A DNA stretch of 64,000 nucleotides from DASXMR01 sp036495525 (GCA_036495525.1 DASXMR010000123.1:1-64000), one strand, 5' to 3'; positions 49,724-58,572 are shown, counted from the stretch's first letter. Numbers and translations are program-made. Notes: generated by a model not told the origin, from the letters alone.

Positions 49724-50596
49724 ATGACGCGAGCAGTGGTGCTAGGTGGCGGTGGTCCGGTCGGGGTCGGCTGGGAGTCGGGGCTGGTCACGGGCCTTGC
49801 CGCGGCCGGGGTCGCGCTCGGCGCGGCCGACCTGGTCGTCGGAACCTCAGCCGGCTCGATCGTCGGGGCCACTCTGGCGCTCGGCCTTGACCCGGCCGGG
49901 GCGGTCAGCGCGGTGGGCCAGCCGCTACCAGCCGGGGTCGCTGGCGGCACGATCGGCGACCTGATGACGGCCTTGGCGGATGCGGCGGGCAGGGCGCAGA
50001 GCCCCGAGCAGACGCGGATCGAGCTGGCCAAGCTCGCGCTGGCAGCCGACACGGTGCCGGAAGCCGACTTCACCGGCGCGCCGGTGTTCGCGCAGCTGGC
50101 GGGCCGTGACTGGCCGCAGTCCTTCCGCTGCACGGCGATCGACACGCAGACCGGGGCGCTGCGGGTGTGGGACGCCGCCTCCGGCGCTCCGCTGGACCTG
50201 GCCGTCGCGTCGAGCTGCGCGGTCCCCGCGGTGTTCCCGCCGGTGACCATCGACAGCACGCGCTACATGGACGGCGGCATGCGCACGCCGCTCAACGCCG
50301 ACCTGGCCGCCGGGCACGCCGCGGTCATCGTGGTTTCGTGCCTGCCGCTGAGCCTGCCAGAAGGGTTCAGCGACCCGGTGTTCGACGCCATGGCGGCGGA
50401 GATCGAAGCCGAGCTCGCAGTGCTGCGCGACGGCGGGGCCAAGGTCGAGGTCGTCGGTCCGGGCGCGGAGTTCCTGGAGGTCAGCGGCTGGGGCGCCGAG
50501 CTGATGAACCCGGCCAGGGTGCCGGGCGCGTACGAGGCTGGCGTCCGTCAGGCAGCCACGGAGGCTGACCGGCTGCTAGCCGCCTGGACCGCCTAG
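49724..50596 (+). CDS. Patatin-like phospholipase
   Basis: The 290-residue protein has an N-terminal GGGG oxyanion motif (VVLGGGGPVGVGWESGL), the nucleophile Ser in GTSAGS (about 45) and the catalytic Asp in YMDGGMRTPLN (about 182). This Ser-Asp dyad hydrolyses lipid acyl esters. There is no signal peptide, so it probably acts on membrane or storage lipids from the inside. ATG 49724 is the start. It is divergent from the deacetylase and convergent with the TetR regulator. Confidence 0.9.
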   Translation: MTRAVVLGGGGPVGVGWESGLVTGLAAAGVALGAADLVVGTSAGSIVGATLALGLDPAGAVSAVGQPLPAGVAGGTIGDLMTALADAAGRAQSPEQTRIELAKLALAADTVPEADFTGAPVFAQLAGRDWPQSFRCTAIDTQTGALRVWDAASGAPLDLAVASSCAVPAVFPPVTIDSTRYMDGGMRTPLNADLAAGHAAVIVVSCLPLSLPEGFSDPVFDAMAAEIEAELAVLRDGGAKVEVVGPGAEFLEVSGWGAELMNPARVPGAYEAGVRQAATEADRLLAAWTA

Positions 50597-50755
50597 CCCG
50601 CCGCTGGATCAGCAGGTCCGCCGCTGGCCACGTGCCTCGCGCGCTGGCCAGCGCTGCTGGGCCTGCTGGGGCAATCGCTCCGGGCGGTCAGGAAATGCGC
50701 GTGGACCTGACTCGGCGCGCGCATTGCCAGTTGTCACCGGGTACCTCGTCATTCA

Positions 50756-51427
50756 TCAGCCAGCCGGCGCGGGAGTGTCCCTGGCGAGCTCGAAGCGGGC
50801 CGTCGTCATGGCGAGCTCGATCAGGCGCTTGCGTGATGGCTTGTGCATCTGCCGCAGGCGCAGCACCGCCAGCCCGTCAAGCATGGCAGTAAAGCGCAGG
50901 GTGAAGTCATCGATGTCGGCTGGCGGCGCGAACAGCCCTTCCTCGACGCCACCGGTGACGATCGCGGCGAGCTCATCCCGCCACAGCGACAGCAGCGCCT
51001 CGAGGAACTGGCTCACCTCGGTGTTGTGCGGCGCCCGCGCCCAGGCCTCCATCCACAGGATCCAGCTGGTCCAGCTCGGGTCGCCTGGCCCGGCCGGCAG
51101 GTAGAAGCCGACAAAGCCCTCAAGCTGCCGCCAGGCACCAGTGAGCCTTGCCAGCCCGGCGCGGGCCTCGATGACGTCCTGCTGATCCCGCCAGGCGAGC
51201 GTCTCCAGCAGGATGTGCTCCTTGCTGGTGAAGTAGTACATCACCTGACCCGAGCTCATCCCGGCCCGCCGGGCTATCTCGGCCACGCGCAGCCGATCTA
51301 TGCCCGCCTCGGAAATCAGGTCGGCTGACGCACTGAGGACGCGGTCGCGGCTGCGCTGCCCGCCCTCGGTGCTGGCTGGCCCGCGGCGCCGTGAGACAGG
51401 CGCAGATATCCGTGCTGGTTCGGTCAT
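50756..51427 (-). CDS. TetR-family regulator
   Basis: The 223-residue protein has the TetR helix-turn-helix (RVLSASADLISEAGIDRLRV, AEIARRAGMSSGQVMYYF, TSKEHILLETL) and a C-terminal ligand-binding helical domain (YLPAGPGDPSWTSWILWMEA). The body resembles the BetI/TetR_C_6 type. A dyad AGAGCA-N14-TGCTCT (51493-51518) in its upstream region may be its operator. The adjacent divergent AraC-type gene is one possible target. Confidence 0.9.
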   Translation of the reverse strand: MTEPARISAPVSRRRGPASTEGGQRSRDRVLSASADLISEAGIDRLRVAEIARRAGMSSGQVMYYFTSKEHILLETLAWRDQQDVIEARAGLARLTGAWRQLEGFVGFYLPAGPGDPSWTSWILWMEAWARAPHNTEVSQFLEALLSLWRDELAAIVTGGVEEGLFAPPADIDDFTLRFTAMLDGLAVLRLRQMHKPSRKRLIELAMTTARFELARDTPAPAG

Positions 51428-51712
51428 GGCGTGCCGGGTGTGCTACCTGATTCTCGAGTGATGCGACCTGGCCAGTATAAGAGCGGTGATCTAGAGCATT
51501 GCACTAGACTGTTGCTCTACCGAGCGTTAGGCTGGATCCGCCGGGGGAGGCGGGCACGCATGGGTGGGTGGTTCACCCAATCTCACGCTGGAGCGCTGCG
51601 ATCTGCCGGCCGGGCGCCTGGCCGGTCGGCGTGGGCGCACGCGCCGGCCCGAGCGCGCCGCCGGCGCCAGAATGGGCAGCGCGCTTCCGGTGGCCCCTGG
51701 GGGCTGGTCGCG
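51428..51712. other. Divergent TetR/AraC intergenic region
   Basis: This 285-bp gap contains the dyad AGAGCA-N14-TGCTCT at 51493-51518 and several T-rich patches. Frames reading through it in the forward direction are extensions upstream of the AraC gene and look non-coding. Confidence 0.5.
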
Positions 51713-52699
51713 GTGAGCACGCTGATCACGACCGACGCCGTTCCCCTCGGCGACCGGCTCGACTTCGTCCACGACCTCGTGGCCAGGACCTGGGTGCCGA
51801 TGGAGTGCCACACCGAGCACCTGGACCAGGTGGCACAGTTTCGCGCCAGCGGCCTCGGGGCAATGCAGGTCGTGGTCATGGACGTCATGCCGGTAACGGT
51901 GCGCCGCACGCCCCGGCTGATCTCGAAGGCCGATCCCGACCTGATCAAGGTTGTGCTAGTGCGTGGCGGCAACACCTGCGTCGTCAGCCAGGAAGGCCGG
52001 CAGGCCCGCGTGTCGGCCACCGAGTTCGCCATATACGACACCCGGCGCCCCTACGAGGTGACCTGCGGGGCCGACGGAGCCCGGCCCATGCAGCTGATGA
52101 CCTTCATGTTCCCCCCGTCGCTGCTGCCGCTGTCCCGGTGCCAGGTCACCAGGCTGCTCGCGGTGCCCTTCGGGGCGAGCGCGGGCCTTGGTGACCTGAC
52201 CTCGCAGCTCCTGCTGCAGCTGGCCAGGAACGTCGACCACTACAGTCCGGCCGAGGCGGCGCGCCTGTCGACTGCGGCGCTTGAGGTGCTGGCGACGCGG
52301 CTGGCCCGCGAGCTGGACGCCAGCGACTGGAGCGGGCCTGAGGCCCGCAGGAACGCGCTGCTCACCACGATCCAGGCGTTCATCCAGCAGCACCTGGGCG
52401 ATCCGCAGCTGTCACCGGCCATGATCGCCGCGGCGCACCACATGTCGCTCCGCTCGCTGCACCAGCTATTCCACGACCAGGGCGTCACCGTGGCCGGCTG
52501 GATCCGGCAGCGCCGGCTTGAGCGCTGCCGCCGCGATCTTTCCGACCCGGAGCTTTCCGGCAGGCCGGTCGCGGCCATCGCGGCGAGGTGGGGCTACACC
52601 AGCGCGGGCGACTTCAGCCGCGCGTTCCGCGCCGTGCACGGACTGCCCCCGGCCGAGTACCGCATGTCTGCGCGCATTGCGAAGGGCTCTGCGCTCTAG
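51713..52699 (+). CDS. AraC-family regulator
   Basis: The 328-residue protein has an N-terminal AraC-ligand-binding-like domain (about 1-190) and a C-terminal double helix-turn-helix (LSPAMIAAAHHMSLRSLHQL, RRDLSDPELSGRPVAAIAAR, WGYTSAGDFSRAFRAVHG). GTG 51713 gives a natural start (VSTLITTDAVPLGDR), whereas the longer upstream frame is Arg-rich and non-coding. It precedes a methyltransferase by 83 bp on the same strand. Inducer and target are unknown. Confidence 0.88.
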   Translation: MSTLITTDAVPLGDRLDFVHDLVARTWVPMECHTEHLDQVAQFRASGLGAMQVVVMDVMPVTVRRTPRLISKADPDLIKVVLVRGGNTCVVSQEGRQARVSATEFAIYDTRRPYEVTCGADGARPMQLMTFMFPPSLLPLSRCQVTRLLAVPFGASAGLGDLTSQLLLQLARNVDHYSPAEAARLSTAALEVLATRLARELDASDWSGPEARRNALLTTIQAFIQQHLGDPQLSPAMIAAAHHMSLRSLHQLFHDQGVTVAGWIRQRRLERCRRDLSDPELSGRPVAAIAARWGYTSAGDFSRAFRAVHGLPPAEYRMSARIAKGSAL

Positions 52700-52782
52700 C
52701 CCAACGACAGCGCGGCCCCGCGCGCAGAGGCTTGCCGTAACGCGAACTTCGGACGGCAAGGGCACACAGGGGGGCATACGCG

Positions 52783-53625
52783 ATGAGCGCCACCGAGACC
52801 GAGCGGCCGCAGGCCGCCTATTCGCTGGGGCATACGCCGGAGGAGTACGAGCGGCTGCGCCGCCAGGCCGGGGCGTGGCAGGCAGTAACCGGCCGGCTGC
52901 TTGACCAGCTCGGCGTCGGTCCTGGCGCCAGCTGCCTCGACGCAGGCTGCGGGCCTGGCGAGACGATGCGCCTGATGGCCGAGCGGGTCGGTCCGGCCGG
53001 CCGGGTCCTGGGCATCGACGCCGACGCCAATCTGGGCGCGATGACGCTGGCGATGCTGCACGGCGACGGCTACCGCCAGTGCTCGTTCCGCGCGCAGGAA
53101 CTCGTGGCCAGTGAGCCGATCCCCGCCGCGCCGTTCGACCTTGTCTACGCGCGGCTGCTGCTCTTCCACCTGCCCCAGCGCGTCGACGTCCTCGCGCGGC
53201 TGTGGGAAGCAGTGGCGCCCGGCGGGGTCCTGCTCGTGCAGGACTACGACGTGCGGGTGGTCAGAATGCTGCCCGAGCCCGACTGGGCCGGCGAGGTGAT
53301 GCGGGTGATCACCGAGTCGTTCGCGGCGGCTGGCGCCGACTCATCGGTCGGATTGCGGCTCCCCCGGCTCTTCGCTGAGGCAGGGGCCGGAGCACCCGAT
53401 GGCACCGACGTGGCCGGGCGGCTCGAGCCGATCGCGACCGGCCGGGTCATCCTGGAGAGCACCTTCCGCAGCCTGCTTCCGCTGGCGCTGGCACGCGGCA
53501 TCACCACCGGGGCCGGCGCGGCGGCCACGCTCGGCTCGATCGACCGCGAGGCGGCCAGCAACCCCGACCTTCCGGTGCTCTGGCCACTACTGGTCAGCGC
53601 CTGGAAGCGCAAGGCCCTGGCGTGA
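52783..53625 (+). CDS. Class I SAM-dependent methyltransferase
   Basis: The 280-residue protein has motif I CLDAGCGPGETMRLMAER, then GIDADANL, and FDLVYARLLLFHL (motif II-III) and GGVLLVQDYD. It is like the UbiE/Coq5-type C- or O-methyltransferases. The C-terminal half (about 170-280) is helical and less conserved. ATG 52783 is the start. It overlaps the following truncated aminotransferase gene by 4 bp (GTGA), which is unusual. Confidence 0.88.
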   Translation: MSATETERPQAAYSLGHTPEEYERLRRQAGAWQAVTGRLLDQLGVGPGASCLDAGCGPGETMRLMAERVGPAGRVLGIDADANLGAMTLAMLHGDGYRQCSFRAQELVASEPIPAAPFDLVYARLLLFHLPQRVDVLARLWEAVAPGGVLLVQDYDVRVVRMLPEPDWAGEVMRVITESFAAAGADSSVGLRLPRLFAEAGAGAPDGTDVAGRLEPIATGRVILESTFRSLLPLALARGITTGAGAAATLGSIDREAASNPDLPVLWPLLVSAWKRKALA

Positions 53626-54146
53626 CCGCGCAGTTCGCGATCCTGCGCGGCTCAGGACGGCGGCAGCGGGCAACCACGGATCGCCCCGGCATCCTCGAGA
53701 GCCGAGCCGATGTCCGCGCCGCGATGACCTGCATCTCGCTCTGGAACCGGCGGCTGACGAGCAGGGCGCTGGACGGACTGAGCGGCCTCAGCGGCATCAC
53801 CCTTTACGGCCCTCGCGATCCGGCGCTGCGCACCTCGCTCGCCGCGTTCAATCTGGCCGGTCTTGATCCCTTCGAAGTGGCGGAAGCCCTGAACAACGCC
53901 GGGGTGGAAGCCCGCGCCGGCTGCCACTGTGCCACCCTCGCCCACCGCGCGCTCGGGCTGAGTCCGCCAGCGAGCTGCCGTCTCAGCTTCTACCTGTACA
54001 ACACCCCGGCCGAGGTCGACCAGGCCGTAGCCGCGGTGGCCGCCATCGCCAGCGGCCGGGGTTCGCCAGAACCCTGGTACCGGATCCGGCACCGCGACAC
54101 TGGCCAGCTCCGGCCCGCCAGCCAGGTGCCCCTCACCCCCGCATGA
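53622..54146 (+). pseudogene. Truncated class V aminotransferase (cysteine desulfurase-like)
   Basis: The 174-residue frame resembles only the C-terminal part of SufS-like enzymes: RADVRAAMTCISLWNRRLTS, RALDGLSGLSGITLYGPRDP, LDPFEVAEALNNAGVEARAG, CHCATLAHRALGL and SFYLYNTPAEVDQAVAAVA. The PLP-binding Lys domain, which should precede it, is absent. The first 26 residues look unrelated. The Cys in CHCAT corresponds to the persulfide loop. It overlaps the methyltransferase by 4 bp, so it may be translated, but catalysis is impossible without the lost half. Confidence 0.7.
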
Positions 54147-54190
54147 CTCACCCGCGGCCTACCAGCCAGCACTCATCCGGAGGAAGAACC

Positions 54191-54406
54191 ATGACGCTCG
54201 TATCGTGCCCGGCCTGCAGCTTTCCGGCCGAGATCACCGAACGCTTCCGGCTGCCGAGCACGGACGGCCCGGTTGATCACGTCGTGCTGCACTGCGCCGC
54301 CGGGCACCACTTCAGGATGCCGGCCGACCGGCTGCAAGCCGCGCAGCCGCGGGCCACGCCCCGGCCGGCCGTGTCCGCGGTCGCCGCGACCCGGCCTGGT
54401 GCCTGA
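54191..54406 (+). CDS. Small zinc-ribbon-like protein
   Basis: The 71-residue protein has VSCPACSFPAEITERFRLPS and then VLHCAAGHHFRMP, a Cys/His set suited to one zinc ion. A Pro/Ala-rich tail follows. ATG 54191 follows CCGGAGGAAGAACC. The longer frame to 54143 starts at the end of the aminotransferase remnant. It is convergent with the NYN gene. Function is unknown. Confidence 0.65.
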   Translation: MTLVSCPACSFPAEITERFRLPSTDGPVDHVVLHCAAGHHFRMPADRLQAAQPRATPRPAVSAVAATRPGA

Positions 54407-54425
54407 CCGGTCACCTGGCGCCTGC

Positions 54426-55223
54426 TCACCCGGCCGCGGCGCGCTGGGCCTTCCTGGCGGGCTGGCGGCGGCGCTTGTCGCGGACGTAGATGGTGCCCTG
54501 CCTGCCGTCGCCCGCGCTGCGGCGCTCCAGCTCGAACAGGGCCGTCGCGGCCATCAGGTCACTCAGCTTGGCGTAGCCGTAACTGCGCGAGTCGAAGTCC
54601 GGCTGCTGCTTGGTGACGAGCGAGCCGACGACGCCGAGGGCGGCCCAGCCGTCGTCGTCCGAGGCCGCCTCCACCGCGTCACGCAGCTGACCCACCAGTG
54701 CGGCGTCCCGCTTGAGCTGCGCCGCCGAGGCTCGCTGCGCGGCCGCGGGCGCCGCATCTGCTGACCCTTCGGCGGCGGCGCGATCACGGCGCAGGTTCTC
54801 GATGTAGATGAACTTGTCGCAGGCCGAGACGAACGCCTTCGGTGTCTTGCGCTCGCCGAACCCGTACACGGTCAGCCCCGACTCGCGCAGCCGGGCAGCG
54901 AGCCTGGTGAAGTCACTGTCACTGGACACCAGGCAGAATCCGTCGAACCGGCCCGAGTACAGCAGGTCCATCGCGTCGATCACCATCGCCGAGTCGGTCG
55001 CGTTCTTGCCGGTCGTGTACGCGAACTGCTGAATGGGCTGAATGGACTGCGCGAGCAGCTGATCCTTCCACCCCTTCAGGCTTGTCCCGGTCCAGTCGCC
55101 GTAGGCGCGCTTGACGTGCGCCGTGCCGTACTTGGCGACCTCGGCGAGCAGCCCTTCGATGATGCCGGGCTGGGCGTTGTCCGAATCGATCAGCACCGCG
55201 AGCCTTGCCGCGTTCTCAGTCAC
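54426..55223 (-). CDS. NYN-domain ribonuclease-like protein with LOTUS-type tail
   Basis: The 265-residue protein has the NYN (PIN-like) fold: VLIDSDNAQPGIIEGLLAEV carries the first acidic residue, TGKNATDSAMVIDAMDLLYS and FCLVSSDSDFTRLAARLRES the others, and GLTVYGFG ends the core. Residues about 180-250 resemble an OST-HTH/LOTUS RNA-binding domain (LRDAVEAASDDDGWAALGVV, YGYAKLSDLM). It could cut or bind RNA. GTG 55223 (VTENAARLA) is preferred, and an upstream start at 55262 adds 13 residues. Confidence 0.85.
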   Translation of the reverse strand: MTENAARLAVLIDSDNAQPGIIEGLLAEVAKYGTAHVKRAYGDWTGTSLKGWKDQLLAQSIQPIQQFAYTTGKNATDSAMVIDAMDLLYSGRFDGFCLVSSDSDFTRLAARLRESGLTVYGFGERKTPKAFVSACDKFIYIENLRRDRAAAEGSADAAPAAAQRASAAQLKRDAALVGQLRDAVEAASDDDGWAALGVVGSLVTKQQPDFDSRSYGYAKLSDLMAATALFELERRSAGDGRQGTIYVRDKRRRQPARKAQRAAAG

Positions 55224-55262
55224 CCCGACCTCTCTCCCTGAATCGAGGACAACACTAGCCAT

Positions 55263-55488
55263 CCCTGGCTCGCAGGCCTCCGTTCTTGCGCCGCCTGACG
55301 CGTAGGGGTTCGTTCGTGCTTACGGCCTGCCGCTCCGCCATCGACCGGGGTTCGCCTCAACATCCCGGCCGACCAAGCCACGGCGGTTAAGGATCAGCGC
55401 AAGGACAGCACGCCGTCAGAACTGGGTAAATATTATGCACGCATGATATCATGCATAAGTAATACCTGTGGGTACGGAGGAGGTCCGC
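55263..55488. other. Promoter region of the second higBA-like locus
   Basis: This holds a shared divergent promoter region. The perfect palindrome GCATGATATCATGC (55441-55454) sits in an AT-rich patch with flanking TATTA/TAATA and is the probable antitoxin operator. No gene is visible in the 226 bp. Confidence 0.5.
55441..55454. promoter_or_regulatory. 14-bp palindromic operator
   Basis: GCATGATATCATGC is a perfect palindrome, extended outward by partly matching TATGCA and TGCATA. It lies 35 bp before the start of the toxin remnant, the usual site for HigA autorepression. Confidence 0.65.
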
Positions 55489-55715
55489 GTGAGCTATGCC
55501 CTGATCATGACGCCAGAGGTGAGCCTGGCTTCACGACCTGCGGCATCGAGACCGACGGAGTGCGATCTTGGTCGGCCAGGCTATCGGCCTGCTCCTGGAA
55601 GCCGGGCCCGAGCTGGGTCGCCCCCTCGCTGATCGCATCGCTCACTCTCGGCTGAACCGCGATTCGCCTGGCCGAGGAACGATACGAGGATTACCTGAAG
55701 CAAGAAGGCAGCTAA
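55489..55715 (+). pseudogene. Second HigB/RelE-type toxin remnant, three frames
   Basis: The GTG at 55489 reads VSYALIMTPEVS, a HigB-like N-terminus. From 55565, in another frame, comes ILVGQAIGLLLEAGPELGRP and LADRIAHSRLN, the middle of the toxin. From 55659, in a third frame, AIRLAEERYEDYLKQEGS ends at TAA 55713-55715. At least two frameshifting lesions and a deletion between LN and AIR have removed the catalytic strands. The stop is immediately followed by the antitoxin ATG. Confidence 0.78.
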
Positions 55716-56066
55716 ATGAGCAGCGAGTTTCATCGTTACAGCGATCAGGAGTTCCTCGGCGAGTTCTTTCCCGACTCGGCTGACAGGGCAGAGATCGCGG
55801 CCGGGATGGAGCAACTTCGCGCCGAGCAGCGTGCCTGGCGGCTTGCGGACATGCGCCGTCGGCTGGGCGTCACTCAGGCGACGGTGGCCGAGCGCATGGG
55901 CGTCACGCAGGGTCGTGTCTCAGCTATCGAGCATGCCAAGCCAGGCGCGACCGAACTGCGGACCCTGGCTGCCTATGTTGAGGCCCTGGGCGGGCGGCTG
56001 GAGATCATCGCCGACTTCGGCGACCAACGCCTTGCATTCGGTGAGCCCGGCAACGAAGCAGCCTGA
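55716..56066 (+). CDS. HigA-like XRE antitoxin, orphaned
   Basis: The 116-residue protein has an N-terminal toxin-contacting region (YSDQEFLGEFFPDSADRAEI), then an XRE helix-turn-helix (MRRRLGVTQATVAERMGVTQ, GRVSAIEHAK) and the ending RLEIIADFGDQRLAF. It is similar in layout to the antitoxin at 22984-23307 but is not a recent copy. With its toxin destroyed it may persist as a repressor of its own palindrome or as protection against related toxins from elsewhere. Confidence 0.85.
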   Translation: MSSEFHRYSDQEFLGEFFPDSADRAEIAAGMEQLRAEQRAWRLADMRRRLGVTQATVAERMGVTQGRVSAIEHAKPGATELRTLAAYVEALGGRLEIIADFGDQRLAFGEPGNEAA

Positions 56067-56097
56067 CACGCGGCCGGCCGGCCAGCTGTCCATGGAG

Positions 56098-56856
56098 CTA
56101 GCGGCCAGGTGAGCGCTCGGGATCGGCGGCGGGTTGCGCGGCGGCGGCCTCGGCCTTCGCTCTCGGCGGCCGGGGCAGGCGCAGCTGCCAGCCGCGCGCG
56201 CGGTCGCTGGCGAGCCACGGAGCGAACACCCACCAGAGCAGGAACGCGACCCCGGCGCCGACGAGCAGGCCCTCGAAGGTGTCACTCAGCCAGTGCGCGC
56301 CGAGGTAGGTGCGGACGAGCATCATCAGCGCCGTCGCGGCGGCCACCGCGGCCAGCGCCAGGCGACGGCCGGAGCCCGGCCGGGTCAGCGCGACCGCCAG
56401 GGCGATGCCAACGCCAAGAGTGGTGATGACGTGGCCGGAGGGAAACGAGCCGATATCGGCGCTCACCAGCGGATGCGCAGGCCGCGGCCGCAGCACGAGA
56501 TGCTTGATCAGGGTCGAGCAGGTCGAGCCGCAGGCCTGCACCAGCGCGAGGAACAGGGCCGTGCGCCAGCGCCTGGCCAGCAGCAGGAACACCGCGAGCA
56601 CCGCGATCAGGATCGTCGCGCCGAGCGGGCCGCCGATCAGGCTGATCACCTTGAAGGCAGCGGTCAGCGCCGCGTCCCGCAGTGTGCTGACGGCCGCTAG
56701 CCAGTCGCGGTCCATTCCGGCGAATGGCAGGCTGGGTAGTTCCTGACGGACAAAGACGGCGGCCGCCAACGCCACGGCCAGCAGCGTGATCCCGGTAACC
56801 AGTAGGACCGGCCTTCGCTGACCGCGTTCATTCTGCTGGGCCCTCTCCTCCTCCAT
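56098..56856 (-). CDS. PAP2-family membrane phosphatase
   Basis: The 252-residue protein has six predicted helices and the three PAP2 motifs: KHLVLRPRPAHP (K-x6-RP), the PSGH box (GSFPSGHVITT) and RTYLGAHWLSDT (SR-x5-H-x3-D type). It would dephosphorylate lipid phosphates such as undecaprenyl pyrophosphate or phosphatidate. ATG 56856 was chosen because the upstream sequence to 57243 reads as a non-coding frame. It is divergent from the PAP2-DAGK fusion gene, 157 bp away. Confidence 0.9.
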   Translation of the reverse strand: MEEERAQQNERGQRRPVLLVTGITLLAVALAAAVFVRQELPSLPFAGMDRDWLAAVSTLRDAALTAAFKVISLIGGPLGATILIAVLAVFLLLARRWRTALFLALVQACGSTCSTLIKHLVLRPRPAHPLVSADIGSFPSGHVITTLGVGIALAVALTRPGSGRRLALAAVAAATALMMLVRTYLGAHWLSDTFEGLLVGAGVAFLLWWVFAPWLASDRARGWQLRLPRPPRAKAEAAAAQPAADPERSPGR

Positions 56857-57013
56857 CCCGCCCTGCTGCCCGCTCCGGGCCGCGTCATGCACGCGGCCGG
56901 CCTGGCTGCCCGCACCAAGCGGATGTGTAGCGAACCTGTGCGGTGGTATCTGCACCCTCGCCCAGGGAAACCCGCGCCTGGTGCTCAGGACGAGTTTCGG
57001 CTGGAGGCAGCAG

Positions 57014-58465
57014 GTGAGAATCGGCCGCGCTATCACGGCGACCGACCGGGCTGTGACGGCACGCGTCGCGGCCACCGACTCTTTCGTACTCGACCACGTC
57101 ATGCCCGCTCTGAGCGTCGCCGCCAATAACAGCCGGCTCTGGCTGGCGATCGCCGCCGGGCTGGCGGTCACCGGCGGCAAGGCGCCGAGGCGGGCGGCGC
57201 TGCGCGGCGTGGCAGGCATCGCGATCGGCAGCCTGGCCGCCAATCAGGTCGGAAAGCGGCTGACCCGGCGGCTCCGGCCGACCGAGGAGGTCGCGATCGG
57301 CCGGCGGCTCGTCCGGATGCCGCGCAGCACGTCTTTCCCCTCCGGCCACGCGACCTCGGCCGCCGCTTTCGCCACCGCGGTCGCGCTTGAGGTACCGGCC
57401 CTGGCGGTGCCCGTCGGCGTGCTGGCCGCTGCCGTCGGCGCGTCCCGGGTGGTCACCGGCGCGCACTATCCGTCCGACGTGCTCGCCGGATTCGCCCTGG
57501 GCAGCACCGCCGGGCTGGTCACGCTGCGCTGGTGGCCGCTCCGGCCAGCCACGCCGGCCGCGGCCGCGCGGCCACGGCGGGAGGCACCGGCGGCTCCGAC
57601 CGGGGCCGGGCTGACGCTGGTCGTCAACAGCCAGTCAGGCACGGCCTCGGCGGACCTCACCGACTACCTGCGCGACAGCCTGCCTGACGCACGGCTTGTC
57701 ATCGCGGACCAGGGCGACGATCTGGACAAGCTGTTCGTTCAGGCAGCCGCCGAGGCTCGCATCCTCGGCGTAGCGGGCGGCGACGGCTCGGTGCGCGCGG
57801 CCGTGCAGGCGGCGATCAGCGCGCGCCTGCCACTGCTCGTGGTGCCGGCCGGCACGTTCAATCATTTTGCCGCCGAACTGGGCGTCGGATCCCGCGAGGA
57901 CGCCGTCGCTGCCGTGCGAGCCGGGGACAGCGTGCTCGTCGACGTGGCGGTGGCCGACGACGACGTGTTCGTCAACACGGCCAGCGTCGGCGTTTACACC
58001 GAGCTGGTGAAGGCGCGCGAGGAGCTGGAGGACAAGCTGGGGAAGTGGCCAGCGGTGCTGGTCGCCCTCCTGCGGGTGCTGCGGCAGGGCAGGCCGGTCG
58101 AGATCATGGTCGACGGCAAAGCGAGGCTGCTGTGGCTGCTGTTCGTGGGCAGCGGCCGGTACGAGCCGAAAGGCGCAGCGCCCACCTACCGGCCTGACCT
58201 CGCCGACGGCGAGCTGGACGTGCGCGTCATCGACGGCAGCCACCCGCTGGCGAGGACCAGGCTGGTCGCCGCGATGGTCCTCGGCACGCTCGGCCGCTCC
58301 CGCGTCCACCGGGCCTGGACCGCCACGTCACTGCGCATCGCTGCCGCGGACGGGCAGCCCCTGGAACTGTCGCTGGACGGCGAGCCAACCCGGTTCGGCC
58401 ACGATGTGCAGATCAGCAAGCTGGCGGCCGCGTTGCTCGTCTACCGGCCCCGCGCCGATAGCTGA
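57014..58465 (+). CDS. PAP2 phosphatase fused to a diacylglycerol kinase-like domain
   Basis: The 483-residue protein has an N-terminal PAP2 domain (KRLTRRLRPTEE, STSFPSGHATSAAAFA, SRVVTGAHYPSDVLAG; about 1-180) and a C-terminal DAGK catalytic domain (LTLVVNSQSGTASADL; GVAGGDGSVRAAVQAAISAR with the GGDG nucleotide motif; VVPAGTFNHFAAELGV). Opposite activities in one chain suggest cycling of a lipid between its phosphorylated and free forms. GTG 57014 follows GGAGG-like sequence, and an upstream GTG at 56981 is an alternative. It is monocistronic. Confidence 0.9.
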   Translation: MRIGRAITATDRAVTARVAATDSFVLDHVMPALSVAANNSRLWLAIAAGLAVTGGKAPRRAALRGVAGIAIGSLAANQVGKRLTRRLRPTEEVAIGRRLVRMPRSTSFPSGHATSAAAFATAVALEVPALAVPVGVLAAAVGASRVVTGAHYPSDVLAGFALGSTAGLVTLRWWPLRPATPAAAARPRREAPAAPTGAGLTLVVNSQSGTASADLTDYLRDSLPDARLVIADQGDDLDKLFVQAAAEARILGVAGGDGSVRAAVQAAISARLPLLVVPAGTFNHFAAELGVGSREDAVAAVRAGDSVLVDVAVADDDVFVNTASVGVYTELVKAREELEDKLGKWPAVLVALLRVLRQGRPVEIMVDGKARLLWLLFVGSGRYEPKGAAPTYRPDLADGELDVRVIDGSHPLARTRLVAAMVLGTLGRSRVHRAWTATSLRIAAADGQPLELSLDGEPTRFGHDVQISKLAAALLVYRPRADS

Positions 58466-58572
58466 GCAATCTCGGGCGGCTTTGGCCCGGCCGTTTGCGA
58501 CGCCTTTAGCCGGGCACCTCGAATGCCGCCGGCGCATTGCATTCGAGGCGTGCGGGGTCAAGGAGGCCTTAA

